Source: Sulfuritalea sp.
GTDB lineage: Bacteria; Pseudomonadota; Gammaproteobacteria; Burkholderiales; Rhodocyclaceae
Assembly: GCA_023700805.1 (NCBI GenBank)
Contig: JAMPYF010000028.1
Location: 1 to 63,570 of the forward strand
Direction of reading: 5' to 3'
Length of the DNA stretch: 63,570 bases
Both the position numbers and the translations under genes were made by a program. Positions 42,539-52,097 of this stretch are shown here, piece after piece (the first letter of the stretch is position 1; every line of letters begins with the position of its first letter). The notes beneath the pieces were generated by a model. That model ran no database searches. It was not told the origin of the DNA and saw only the letters and a list, made by a program, of their open reading frames with translations.

Positions 42539-44278
42539 ATGCGCATTCTCCTGCTCACCCACGCCTTCAACAGCCTGACGCAGCGCCTCGGTGCCGAGCT
42601 GCAGCGGCGCGGGCACGAGATATCGATCGAGTTCGACATCGCCGACAGCGTCGCCGAGGAGGCCGTCGCGCTGTTCAAGCCGCAGTTGATCGTCGCGCCC
42701 TACCTGCGCCGCGCGATTCCGGCGGCGATCTGGCAGCGGCATGTCTGCCTCGTCGTCCATCCCGGCATCGTCGGCGACCGCGGGCCCTCGGCGCTGGACT
42801 GGGCGCTGCAGACGCAGGAAGCCGAGTGGGGCGTCACCGTGCTGCAGGCCGAGGCCGAGATGGACGCGGGGCCGGTCTGGGCCAGCGCCGTGTTTCCGCT
42901 GCGCCATGCCAGGAAGGCCAGCATCTACCGCAACGAAGTCACCCAGGCCGCCACCACGGCCGTGCTGCAGGCCGTCGAGCGCTTTGCCAGCGGGACATTC
43001 GTGCCGACGCCGCTGGCCGCCTGCACGGATGCGCGCGGCCGCCTGCGGCCGCTGATGCGGCAGGCCGACCGGACGATCGACTGGCAGCGCGAGGACACGG
43101 CGACCGTGCTGGGGAAGATCCATGCCGCCGACGGCTTTCCCGGCGTCGCCGACTCGCTGTTCGGCCATGCCTGCCATATCTTCGATGCCTGGCCCGAATC
43201 GACTCTGCGCGGCGCAGCCGGAACCGCGCCGGGCGAATTGATCGCGCGGCGCGAGACCGCCGTGCTGCGCCGGACCATCGACGGCGCGGTGTGGATCGGC
43301 CACGTCAAGCGCACGGGCGGGATCAAGCTGCCGGCGACGCTGGCCTTTGCCGCCGAGTCCGCCCTGCTGCCCGAGGCCGGGCTCGACGGCTGGTGGCGGG
43401 TCGGCCACGAGACCTGGCAGGACATCGCCTACGAGGAATCCGGCAGTGGCGACAATGCGGTCGGCTTCCTGCATTTCGAGTTCTACAACGGCGCCATGTC
43501 CACCACCCAATGCGAGCGCCTGCGCGCCGCGCTGGTCTGGGCCAGGCAGCGGCCGGTGCGGGTGCTGGTCCTGCAGGGCGGCGCCGACTTCTGGTCCAAT
43601 GGCATCCATCTCAACGTGATCGAGGCCGCGAGTCTGAGTGACGGGTCGCCGGCCGACGAATCCTGGAACAACATCAATGCGATGAACGACCTCGCGCTGG
43701 AACTGATCGAAACCGGCGGCCAGATCACGGTCGCCGCGCTGGCCGGCAACACCGGCGCGGGCGGCTGTTTCCTGGCGCGGGCGGCCGACCTGGTCTGGGT
43801 GCGCGAGGGCGTGATGCTCAATCCGCACTACAAGAACATGGGCAATCTCTACGGCTCGGAATACTGGAGCTACCTGCTGCCGCGCCGGGTGGGGGAGGAC
43901 GGCGCGCGCGACATCATGCGCAACCGCCAGCCGCTGACGGCGCAGGCGGCACTGAGCAGCGGCTTCAGCGACGCCTGCCTGGCCGGCGATCCCCAGGCCT
44001 TCCGCATCGACGTGGCGCGGCGCGCGGCCGAGATCGCCGCGGCTCCCGATCTCGCGGCGCGCCTTGCGGCCAAGCGCGAGCGGCGCGCCGCGGACGAAGC
44101 CGCCAAACCGCTGGCCACCTACCGGGCCGAGGAACTCGCCCACATGCGGCGCAACTTCTACGGCTTCGACCCGAGTTACCACGTCGCGCGCCACCACTTC
44201 GTGCGCAAGTCGCTCGCCTCCTGGACCCCGCGCCATCTCGCGCGCCACCGCGACCTCGGCTGGACTGTTCCCCAATGA
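42539..44278 (+). CDS. hypX: HypX/HoxX, CO ligand synthesis protein (formyltransferase/enoyl-CoA hydratase fusion)
   Basis: The 579-residue protein fuses a formyl-THF-binding transferase-like domain (about residues 1-250, with VHPGIVGDRGPSALDWALQ) to an enoyl-CoA hydratase/isomerase-like domain (VLVLQGGADFWSNGIHLNVIEAA, then GNTGAGGCFLARAADLVWVREGVMLNPHYKNMG). HypX makes the CO ligand of the Ni-Fe site from formyl-THF via formyl-CoA in organisms that use hydrogen aerobically. The first ATG with a fitting start (MRILLLTHAF) is 11 bp after hypE. Its presence suggests that maturation can occur in air. Confidence 0.93.
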   Translation: MRILLLTHAFNSLTQRLGAELQRRGHEISIEFDIADSVAEEAVALFKPQLIVAPYLRRAIPAAIWQRHVCLVVHPGIVGDRGPSALDWALQTQEAEWGVTVLQAEAEMDAGPVWASAVFPLRHARKASIYRNEVTQAATTAVLQAVERFASGTFVPTPLAACTDARGRLRPLMRQADRTIDWQREDTATVLGKIHAADGFPGVADSLFGHACHIFDAWPESTLRGAAGTAPGELIARRETAVLRRTIDGAVWIGHVKRTGGIKLPATLAFAAESALLPEAGLDGWWRVGHETWQDIAYEESGSGDNAVGFLHFEFYNGAMSTTQCERLRAALVWARQRPVRVLVLQGGADFWSNGIHLNVIEAASLSDGSPADESWNNINAMNDLALELIETGGQITVAALAGNTGAGGCFLARAADLVWVREGVMLNPHYKNMGNLYGSEYWSYLLPRRVGEDGARDIMRNRQPLTAQAALSSGFSDACLAGDPQAFRIDVARRAAEIAAAPDLAARLAAKRERRAADEAAKPLATYRAEELAHMRRNFYGFDPSYHVARHHFVRKSLASWTPRHLARHRDLGWTVPQ

Positions 44279-44284
44279 ACCTGC

Positions 44285-44441
44285 AAAAAGCATTTGATCC
44301 GCAGATTTCGCCGATTGACGCAGATGGGTCAAGGCGTTATCTGGTCAGGCCCCACCAACTGCCGGGTGAGCCGAGGACACCGGCCACTGCGCTGTTCTTT
44401 CCGCGTAATCTGCGTAATCTGCGGATTGAACTGAGTTTTTT
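44285..44441. repeat. Imperfect inverted-repeat element between hypX and hoxA
   Basis: The left arm 44285-44325 and right arm 44403-44441 are imperfect inverse copies built on ATCCGCAGATT and ACGCAGAT units (right arm AATCTGCGTAATCTGCGGATT). The outer ends are A-rich on the left and T-rich on the right. The intervening 77 bases hold no gene. The right arm ends 3 bases before the hoxA ATG, leaving no recognisable ribosome binding site. Elements of this ATCCGCAGATT type recur in many bacterial intergenic regions (from memory). Confidence 0.75.
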
Positions 44442-44444
44442 GCC

Positions 44445-45916
<1,472 letters not shown>

Positions 45917-45920
<4 letters not shown>

Positions 45921-46909
45921 ATATCCTCTGGCTCCAGTCCGGCGGCTGCGGCGGCTGCACCCTGTCCTGGCTGGGCGGCGAACACGGGCCGCTGTTCCGC
46001 GTGCTGGCCGACGAAGGCATCGAACTGCTGTGGCACCCGAGCGTTTCCGAAGCCGGCGTCGATGAAGCGCGCGAGCTGATCGCGCAATGCGCCGACGGCC
46101 GCACCGCCGTCGACCTGCTCTGCATCGAGGGCTCGCTGCTGCGCGGGCCGCGCGGCACGGGCGGCTTCCACCGCTTCGGCGGCGGCGCGCTGCCGATGAT
46201 CGACTGGGTGCGGCAGATCGCCGCGCGGGCGCGGCACGTGGTCGCCGTCGGCAGTTGTTCCTCCTGGGGTGGCATCACGGCGGCGGGCATCAACCCGACC
46301 GATGCCTGCGGCCTGCAGTACGACGGCGAGGCCGCGGGCGGCCTGCTCGGGCCGGATTTTCGCGACGCTACGGGCCTGCCGGTGGTCAATGTCGCCGGCT
46401 GCCCGCCGCATCCCGACTGGATCACCGAAACTCTGGCGGCGCTGGCGCACGGCCGCCTGCGCGCCGAGCATCTCGACGACTACGGCCGTCCGCGCTTTTA
46501 TGCCGACCAGTTGGTGCACCACGGCTGCCCGCGCAACGAATACTACGAATTCAAGGCCAGTGCCACCAAGCATTCGGACCAGGGCTGCCTGATGGAGCAG
46601 ATGGGCTGCAAGGGCACCCAGGCCCATGCCGACTGCAACCAGCGCCTGTGGAACGGCGAGGGCTCCTGCCTGCGTGGCGGTTATGCCTGCATCAACTGCA
46701 CCGAGCCGGGTTTCGAGGAACCCGGCCACGCCTTCGAAACCACGCCCAAAGTCGCCGGGATTCCACTCGGCCTGCCTGCCGACATGCCCAAGGCGTGGTT
46801 CATCGCGCTGGCCGCGCTGTCGAAGTCGGCGACGCCGGCGCGCGTGCGCGAGAACGCCACGGCCGACCACCCGCTGCGCGCGCCCTCGGTCAAGCGCAAC
46901 AAGAAATGA
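45917..46909 (+). CDS. hupU: Regulatory (H2-sensing) hydrogenase small subunit HupU/HoxB
   Basis: The 330-residue small subunit lacks a Tat signal and membrane anchor, as expected for a cytoplasmic group 2b sensor hydrogenase. Cluster ligands are visible in SGGCGGCTLSWLGGEHG, GSCSSWGG, GCPPHPD, CPRNEYYEFKASA, GCLMEQMGCKGTQAHADCN and GYACINCTEPGF. It starts within the hoxA stop and ends within the hupV start, giving a coupled hoxA-hupU-hupV unit. Confidence 0.95.
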
Positions 46910-48351
46910 GCACGCGCCGGATCGTCGGCCCCTTCAACCGCGTCGAGGGCGATCTCGAAATCACGCTCGACATCGACCAGGGCAAGGTCGCTGCGGCCTA
47001 CGTGAACTCACCGCTGTACCGAGGTTTCGAGCAAATCCTGCAGGGCAAGCTGCCGGCCGATGCCTTGGTGCTGGTGCCGCGCATCTGCGGCATCTGCTCG
47101 GTGGCCCAGTCGGCCGCGGCCGCGCTGGCGCTGGCCGACGCGGCCGGCATGGCGCCGCCGCAAAACGGCAGGCTGGCCGCCAATCTGACGCTGGCGACCG
47201 AGAACCTGGCCGACCACCTGACGCATTTCTACCTGTTCTTCATGCCCGATTTCGCCCGCGCCGACTATGCCGGCCGTTCCTGGCACGCGGCGGCGGTCGA
47301 GCGTTTTCGCGCCACCGTCGGCAGCGCGCCGAACCAGATGCTGCCGGCCCGCGCTGGGTTCATGGGCATGATGGGACTGCTCGCCGGCAAATGGCCGCAC
47401 ACCCTGGCCGTGCAGCCCGGCGGCTCGACGCGCCCGCTGCAGAGCTCGGAGATCTACCGCCTGCATCGCAGCCTGCGCGAGTTCCGCGGCTTCCTCGAAA
47501 GCGTGACCTTCGGCGCCCGGCTGGAGGACGTCGCCGCCCTCGCCAGCCGCACCGAACTCGACAACTGGCGGGGGCGGGGCGGTGGCGGCGATCTGCGCGC
47601 CTTCCTCGCCATCGCCGAGGATCTCGACCTGTGGCGGCTCGGGCGCGCCACGGACCGCTTCATGAGCTACGGCGCCTATCAGGAGCAGGGCCGGCGCCTG
47701 TTCCCGGCCGGGCTCTGGCATGAGGGCGCGGCCGCGCTCGACATCGCGGCGATCGACGAAGACATCAGCCACGCCTGGTATGCCGCCGCGGGCCTGCCGC
47801 AGCATCCGGCCGCGGGCAGCACGCTGCCGGTGGCGGAAAAGGACGGCGCCTATTCCTGGTGCAAGGCGCCGCGCCTGGCCGGGCAGGTGGTCGAAACCGG
47901 CGCCCTGGCGCGCCAGGTGGTGGCCGGGCATCCGCTGGCGCGCGACATGGTCGCCGCGGGTGGCGGCAGCGTCGCCGCGCGCGTCGTCGCACGCCTGCTG
48001 GAACTGGCGCTGGTGCTGCCGGCGATGGAGCGCTGGCTCACCGAACTGGTGCCCGGCGAGCCCTGGTGCGTCACGACCCAGATCGCCGACGAGACCACGG
48101 GCGTCGGCCTCATCGAGGCCGCGCGCGGCTCGCTGGGTCACTGGCTCACGGTGCGCCGCGGCCGCATCCACAATTACCAGATCATTGCGCCGACCACCTG
48201 GAACTTCTCGCCGCGCGACGCGGCCGGCCAGCCCGGCGCCCTCGAACAGGCGCTGGCGGGCCTGTCGGCCGATGCCACGGCGCCGCTGCCGGCGGCCATA
48301 CATCACGTGGTGCGCAGCTTCGATCCCTGCATGGTGTGCACGGTGCATTGA
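46906..48351 (+). CDS. hupV: Regulatory (H2-sensing) hydrogenase large subunit HupV/HoxC
   Basis: The 481-residue subunit has both Ni-Fe ligand pairs: RICGIC (Cys61, Cys64) and a terminal DPCMVCTVH (Cys475, Cys478). The protein ends exactly at this His, so no C-terminal extension needs proteolysis; this is the diagnostic difference from the catalytic enzyme HybC. It binds H2 and signals to HoxJ. A copy of the 22-bp element lies 10 bp after the stop. Confidence 0.96.
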   Translation: MSTRRIVGPFNRVEGDLEITLDIDQGKVAAAYVNSPLYRGFEQILQGKLPADALVLVPRICGICSVAQSAAAALALADAAGMAPPQNGRLAANLTLATENLADHLTHFYLFFMPDFARADYAGRSWHAAAVERFRATVGSAPNQMLPARAGFMGMMGLLAGKWPHTLAVQPGGSTRPLQSSEIYRLHRSLREFRGFLESVTFGARLEDVAALASRTELDNWRGRGGGGDLRAFLAIAEDLDLWRLGRATDRFMSYGAYQEQGRRLFPAGLWHEGAAALDIAAIDEDISHAWYAAAGLPQHPAAGSTLPVAEKDGAYSWCKAPRLAGQVVETGALARQVVAGHPLARDMVAAGGGSVAARVVARLLELALVLPAMERWLTELVPGEPWCVTTQIADETTGVGLIEAARGSLGHWLTVRRGRIHNYQIIAPTTWNFSPRDAAGQPGALEQALAGLSADATAPLPAAIHHVVRSFDPCMVCTVH

Positions 48352-48361
48352 CCCGGTCAAG

Positions 48362-48383
48362 AGTTGGCGCTGGCGCCACGGCG
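48362..48383 (+). repeat. Dispersed 22-bp element, copy 7 (intergenic, after hupV)
   Basis: AGTTGGCGCTG, core GCGCC, then ACGGCG. It sits in the 37-bp convergent gap between hupV and the sensor gene. This copy contains TGGCGC-TG-GCGCCA, so it can form a hairpin. Confidence 0.85.
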
Positions 48384-48388
48384 CTCGA

Positions 48389-51300
48389 TCAAAGTTGGGT
48401 GCGGTTGAGCGGAACCTCGCTGCGCAACTGCTCCAGCGCCTGCAGCAGATCGTCGCGCCGCGCATGCAGGTCGGCCAGTTGGGCGCATGCGGCGCTGCGG
48501 TCGTGGTGCGCCAGCTGGTCGATGCGGCGGCCGGCGGCATGCACCGCATTGTGGGCCCGCACCAGTTGCGCAAATCCCGGATAGTGGCTGTAGCGGTCCT
48601 GGCCCATGGCGTCCAGCCAGTGGCCGAAGCGGCAATTGTGCGGGTCCAGCGGCGGCAGCGGCGGCGCCTCGCCGGCCGGCGCCCTGATCGATTCGCTGAG
48701 CAACTGGATCCAGCGCAGGTGGTCGACCTCGACAGTCAGCAGGGGCAGGTCCTGGCGCGGCCAGAGCGGGACGTTCTGCCATTCGGCGGGCTGTTGCCAG
48801 GCGGCGATCCAAGCCGGCAGATCCTCGGCCGGCATCGGCCGCGCGATGGCATAGCCCTGGGCCAGCTCGCAGCCGAGCTGGAGCAGCAGCTCCCCATGAC
48901 GGACGGTTTCGACGCCCTCGGCCACGACGCGGCGCCGGAAGGCGGTGGCCAGCCCGACGATGCTGTCGACGATAGACAGGTCGTCGGGATCGTCGAGCAT
49001 GTCCTGGACGAAGGACTGGCCGATTTTCAGCGTGCCGACCTGCAATTGCTTGAGGTAGGTCAGCGAGGAATAGCCGGTGCCGAAGTCGTCGATGGTGAAT
49101 CCGATGCCCAGCGCGCTGCAGGCTTCGATGACCTGGGCAACTTTGCCGAGGTCGTTCAGCGTCGCGGTTTCGAGGATTTCCAGTTCGATGTTGCGCGGCT
49201 CCACGCCGGGGTGCCGCGCCAGTGCGTCGCGCAGGGTGGCGACGAAATCCACGGATTGCAGCTGGTCGGCCGCGACGTTGACGCTGACGACCAGGTGCAG
49301 GCCTGCCTGCGCCCACGCCTCGGCCAGGCGCAGGCTGTTGTTCAGCACCCAGTCGCCGATCGGGCCATGGAGCCGGACCAGGTCGACCTGCGGCAGGAAT
49401 TGCGCCGGATCGAGCAGGCCGCGCTCGGGATGCTGCCAGCGGATCAGGGCTTCGGCGCCGACCACCTGGCCGCTGCGCATATTCACCTTGGGCTGGAAGT
49501 ACAGCCGCAGCTGGTTCCTGGCGATGGCATCGAGGATGCTTCGCTGCGATTCGCGGCGGCTTGCCGAAAGCCGGTCGTGTTCCGCATCGAACAGGGTGTA
49601 GCGGTTGCGGCCGCTTTGCTTGGCCAGGTACATGGCCTGGTCGGCATGGCGAATCAGCGTGTCGGGGTCGGCGCCGTCGAGCGGAAACAGCGTGACGCCC
49701 ATGCTGGCGGAGACGCGGGCCTCGCCTTCCTTGAGCATGAAGGGTTTGTTCAGGGCGCTGCGGATGCGTTCCAGCGCCACCTCGCATTCGTCGAAATGCG
49801 CGAGGTTGCCCAAGAGCACGACGAACTCGTCGCCGCCGAGGCGGCTCACCGTATCGCCGGCGCGAACGCTGGCCGTCAGGCGTTGTGCGGCCTCGATCAG
49901 CAGGCTGTCGCCGGCGGCATGCCCCCAGGTGTCGTTGATCGGTTTGAAATCGTCGAGGTCGAGATAGCAGACCGCCAGCAGGCGATCGGCACGCTGTGCC
50001 TGGGCAAGCGCCTGCTGCAGGCGGTCGGACAGCATGCGGCGGTTGGGCAGGCCGGTCAGTGCGTCGAAATAGGCCATCTGCTCCAGCCGGTCCTGGGATT
50101 CCCTGAGCTCACTGATGTCGCTCGACAGGCCGATGTAATGGCGAACCCTGCCCTGCTTGTCGCGCACGGCGGAAATGCTGGTCTGCTGCACGTAGAGCGT
50201 GCCGTCCTTGCGCCGATTGATCATTTCGCCGCGCCACACGCCGCGCTCGAGCAGAGCCTGCCACATCGCGCGATAGAACTCTGCGCCTTGCTGGCCCGAG
50301 GCAAGAAAGCGCGGATTGCGCCCCAGCACTTCCTCGCGCGAATAGCCGGTCAGGGCGAGAAAGGTTGCGTTGGCATCGACGATCTCCCCCTTGGGATTGG
50401 CGATGATGATGCCTTCCTGCGCGTGTTCGAAAACCCCGGCGGCAAGCCGCAGTCGATCCTGGCTGCGGCGCAGGGCCCCGTTGCTGCGGGCGATTGCCCA
50501 CAGCGCCGTCAGCAGCAGCGAGATGATCGCCGCGGCGCCGAGGACGATAGGCTTGCCATAGCGCGCCATGACGTCGCCCAGCTTGACCGGCAGATCGGCA
50601 TAGGGCCCGAGCCGGAATTCGAGGAAGAGTTCGTGCACCGACTGGTAGTTCTGCGGCAGGGTCCAGCCGTAGATGCCGGCGGCAACGGCCGCCTGATCGT
50701 CGGGCCGCATGTCCAGCAAGGCGATCAGCAGGTCGCGCGCGAGTTCCTCGGGGACATGATCGACCCTGGCGAAGGCCCAGTGCGGATAGAGCTGGGTGCT
50801 GTGCCAGTAGGGAAAATTCGGCGTCCGGCGGGCGCCGATGACGCGCAGCTGGCCAAGGTCGAGCTTGTCCGCGGCCGCCAGCGATTCGACCAGGTCGGAG
50901 CGCACGAAGCCGGCGTCGGCCCGGCCGGCCAGCACGCTTTCGACCACCTTGTCCTGGGACTGCAATTCGAGGATTTCGGCCAGGTCGCTGCCGAGGTCGA
51001 GTCCGGCCGCCTGCGCTTCGCGCAGATGCACCTGCCAGCCGCCGAAGCCGTGCACGTCGGGTACCGCAAGGCGCTTGCCGCGCAGGTCGGCGTAAGTCTG
51101 CAGGTCACTGCGCTCGGCACGGGCGATCGCCACGCCGCCGAAGCGATCCACCGGGCCCTGGGGGCCGGCGATGCGCATCGTGGCGATGCGCGAAATCCGG
51201 CCGCCGGCTTCGAGCTCGACGTAATGGCCGGTGTTGGTGATCACCAGGTCGATGCGGTGCGCGTTCAGCGCCGGGCCGAACTCGGCCAGCGTCAGCGGCG

Positions 51301-51529
51301 CGATGCTGAAGCGGTGGGGCGCCAGCTTCCGCGTCAGGAAGTCGGCGTGCGCCTGCCATTCCGCCAGCGCCTTTTCCGGGCCGCGAAAGGCCAGGATGCC
51401 GATGCGCAGCGTCGCTTCCGGCGCCGCGCTGGCGGCGGGTTCCGCCGCCGACGGCAAGCCCGGCAGCAGGAGGCAGCAGCTCAGCGCCAGCCCGCGCAGG
51501 GCGGCGATCGAGGATTCGAAAAGGGACAT
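48389..51529 (-). CDS. Membrane sensor with PhnD-like, PAS, GGDEF, EAL and CZB-like domains
   Basis: The 1046-residue protein has a signal peptide and a periplasmic PhnD-type phosphate/phosphonate-binding-like domain (about 40-330: LRIGILAFRGPEKALAEW, LVITNTGHYVELE, LRGKRLAVPDVHGFGGW). A membrane helix follows at about 333-352. The cytoplasmic part contains a PAS domain, a GGDEF domain with intact RLGGDEFVVLL, an EAL domain with intact GAEALIRWQHPERG, DDFGTGYSSLTYLKQL and EGVET, and a C-terminal chemoreceptor zinc-binding-like region (DHLRWIQ, HNCRFGHWL, HNAVHAAGR). Both enzyme motifs look active, so it may make or degrade cyclic di-GMP. It lies on the strand opposite to the H2-sensing genes and separates hupV from hoxJ. 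Confidence 0.92.
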   Translation of the reverse strand: MSLFESSIAALRGLALSCCLLLPGLPSAAEPAASAAPEATLRIGILAFRGPEKALAEWQAHADFLTRKLAPHRFSIAPLTLAEFGPALNAHRIDLVITNTGHYVELEAGGRISRIATMRIAGPQGPVDRFGGVAIARAERSDLQTYADLRGKRLAVPDVHGFGGWQVHLREAQAAGLDLGSDLAEILELQSQDKVVESVLAGRADAGFVRSDLVESLAAADKLDLGQLRVIGARRTPNFPYWHSTQLYPHWAFARVDHVPEELARDLLIALLDMRPDDQAAVAAGIYGWTLPQNYQSVHELFLEFRLGPYADLPVKLGDVMARYGKPIVLGAAAIISLLLTALWAIARSNGALRRSQDRLRLAAGVFEHAQEGIIIANPKGEIVDANATFLALTGYSREEVLGRNPRFLASGQQGAEFYRAMWQALLERGVWRGEMINRRKDGTLYVQQTSISAVRDKQGRVRHYIGLSSDISELRESQDRLEQMAYFDALTGLPNRRMLSDRLQQALAQAQRADRLLAVCYLDLDDFKPINDTWGHAAGDSLLIEAAQRLTASVRAGDTVSRLGGDEFVVLLGNLAHFDECEVALERIRSALNKPFMLKEGEARVSASMGVTLFPLDGADPDTLIRHADQAMYLAKQSGRNRYTLFDAEHDRLSASRRESQRSILDAIARNQLRLYFQPKVNMRSGQVVGAEALIRWQHPERGLLDPAQFLPQVDLVRLHGPIGDWVLNNSLRLAEAWAQAGLHLVVSVNVAADQLQSVDFVATLRDALARHPGVEPRNIELEILETATLNDLGKVAQVIEACSALGIGFTIDDFGTGYSSLTYLKQLQVGTLKIGQSFVQDMLDDPDDLSIVDSIVGLATAFRRRVVAEGVETVRHGELLLQLGCELAQGYAIARPMPAEDLPAWIAAWQQPAEWQNVPLWPRQDLPLLTVEVDHLRWIQLLSESIRAPAGEAPPLPPLDPHNCRFGHWLDAMGQDRYSHYPGFAQLVRAHNAVHAAGRRIDQLAHHDRSAACAQLADLHARRDDLLQALEQLRSEVPLNRTQL

Positions 51530-51570
51530 GCCTGCAATGCTACCCGATCGGGATGCCGGTGATGCGGGCC

Positions 51571-51600
51571 CGATGCTGGCCGATGCTGGCCGATGCTGGC
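51571..51600. repeat. Three tandem 10-bp repeats upstream of the sensor gene
   Basis: CGATGCTGGC is repeated three times without gaps. It lies in the 111-bp divergent region between the sensor gene (start 51529) and the PGDYG gene (start 51641). It could be a slippage-prone tract or a cluster of regulator sites. Confidence 0.8.
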
Positions 51601-51640
51601 TTGTGAGACACTTCAGCCTTGATCCAGCCAGCGTTACGCC

Positions 51641-52078
51641 ATGCCCGAACTCAAGAATATCGACCTCAGCCGCGACGCCGCGGCCGCACTTTATGTCAAG
51701 GACGAAGTCGTCGCCGTGGTCTTTGCCGCCACCGCCGGCGAACTCGCCAGCCGCGAAGGACCGAATCGCTACAGCGCGGGCGATGCCCTAATCACCGGTT
51801 CCACCGGCGACCGCTGGAGCGTTTCCCGACTGCGCTTCGAGGCCAAGTACCAGCCCGTGGCGCCGCTGCCGGCCGGCGCCGACGGGCCCTACCGCGCCCG
51901 TCCGGTGCCGGTCTTCGCCCGCCAGATGACGCAGGCATTCAGCGTGGCGCGCTGCGCCGGCGGCGATCTGCTGCGGGGCGCGGCGCAGGACTGGCTGCTG
52001 CAATACGCGCCGGGCGACTTCGGCATCGTCCAGGACGCCCGTTTCCGCCAGGTCTATCGCCGCCTGGCGCAGGCCTGA
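51641..52078 (+). CDS. PGDYG-family protein of unknown function
   Basis: The 145-residue protein shows a C-terminal core AAQDWLLQYAPGDFGIVQDARFRQVY, which resembles the PGDYG family motif (here PGDFG). The N-terminal half contains a beta-rich segment (AAALYVKDEVVAVVFAATAGELASREGPNRYSAGDALITG). No catalytic residues, signal peptide or membrane helix are seen. It lies 19 bp upstream of hoxJ and is probably co-transcribed with hoxJ and the HupK-like gene; a link to H2 sensing rests on position only. Confidence 0.75.
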   Translation: MPELKNIDLSRDAAAALYVKDEVVAVVFAATAGELASREGPNRYSAGDALITGSTGDRWSVSRLRFEAKYQPVAPLPAGADGPYRARPVPVFARQMTQAFSVARCAGGDLLRGAAQDWLLQYAPGDFGIVQDARFRQVYRRLAQA

Positions 52079-52097
52079 AGCGCCGGACGTTGCCGCC

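Noticed and set aside
47720..51562. 1280-codon open frame on the plus strand over hupV and the sensor gene
   Set aside because: It runs out of frame through hupV and antisense to the GGDEF-EAL gene, which have clear motifs; no domain is visible in this frame.
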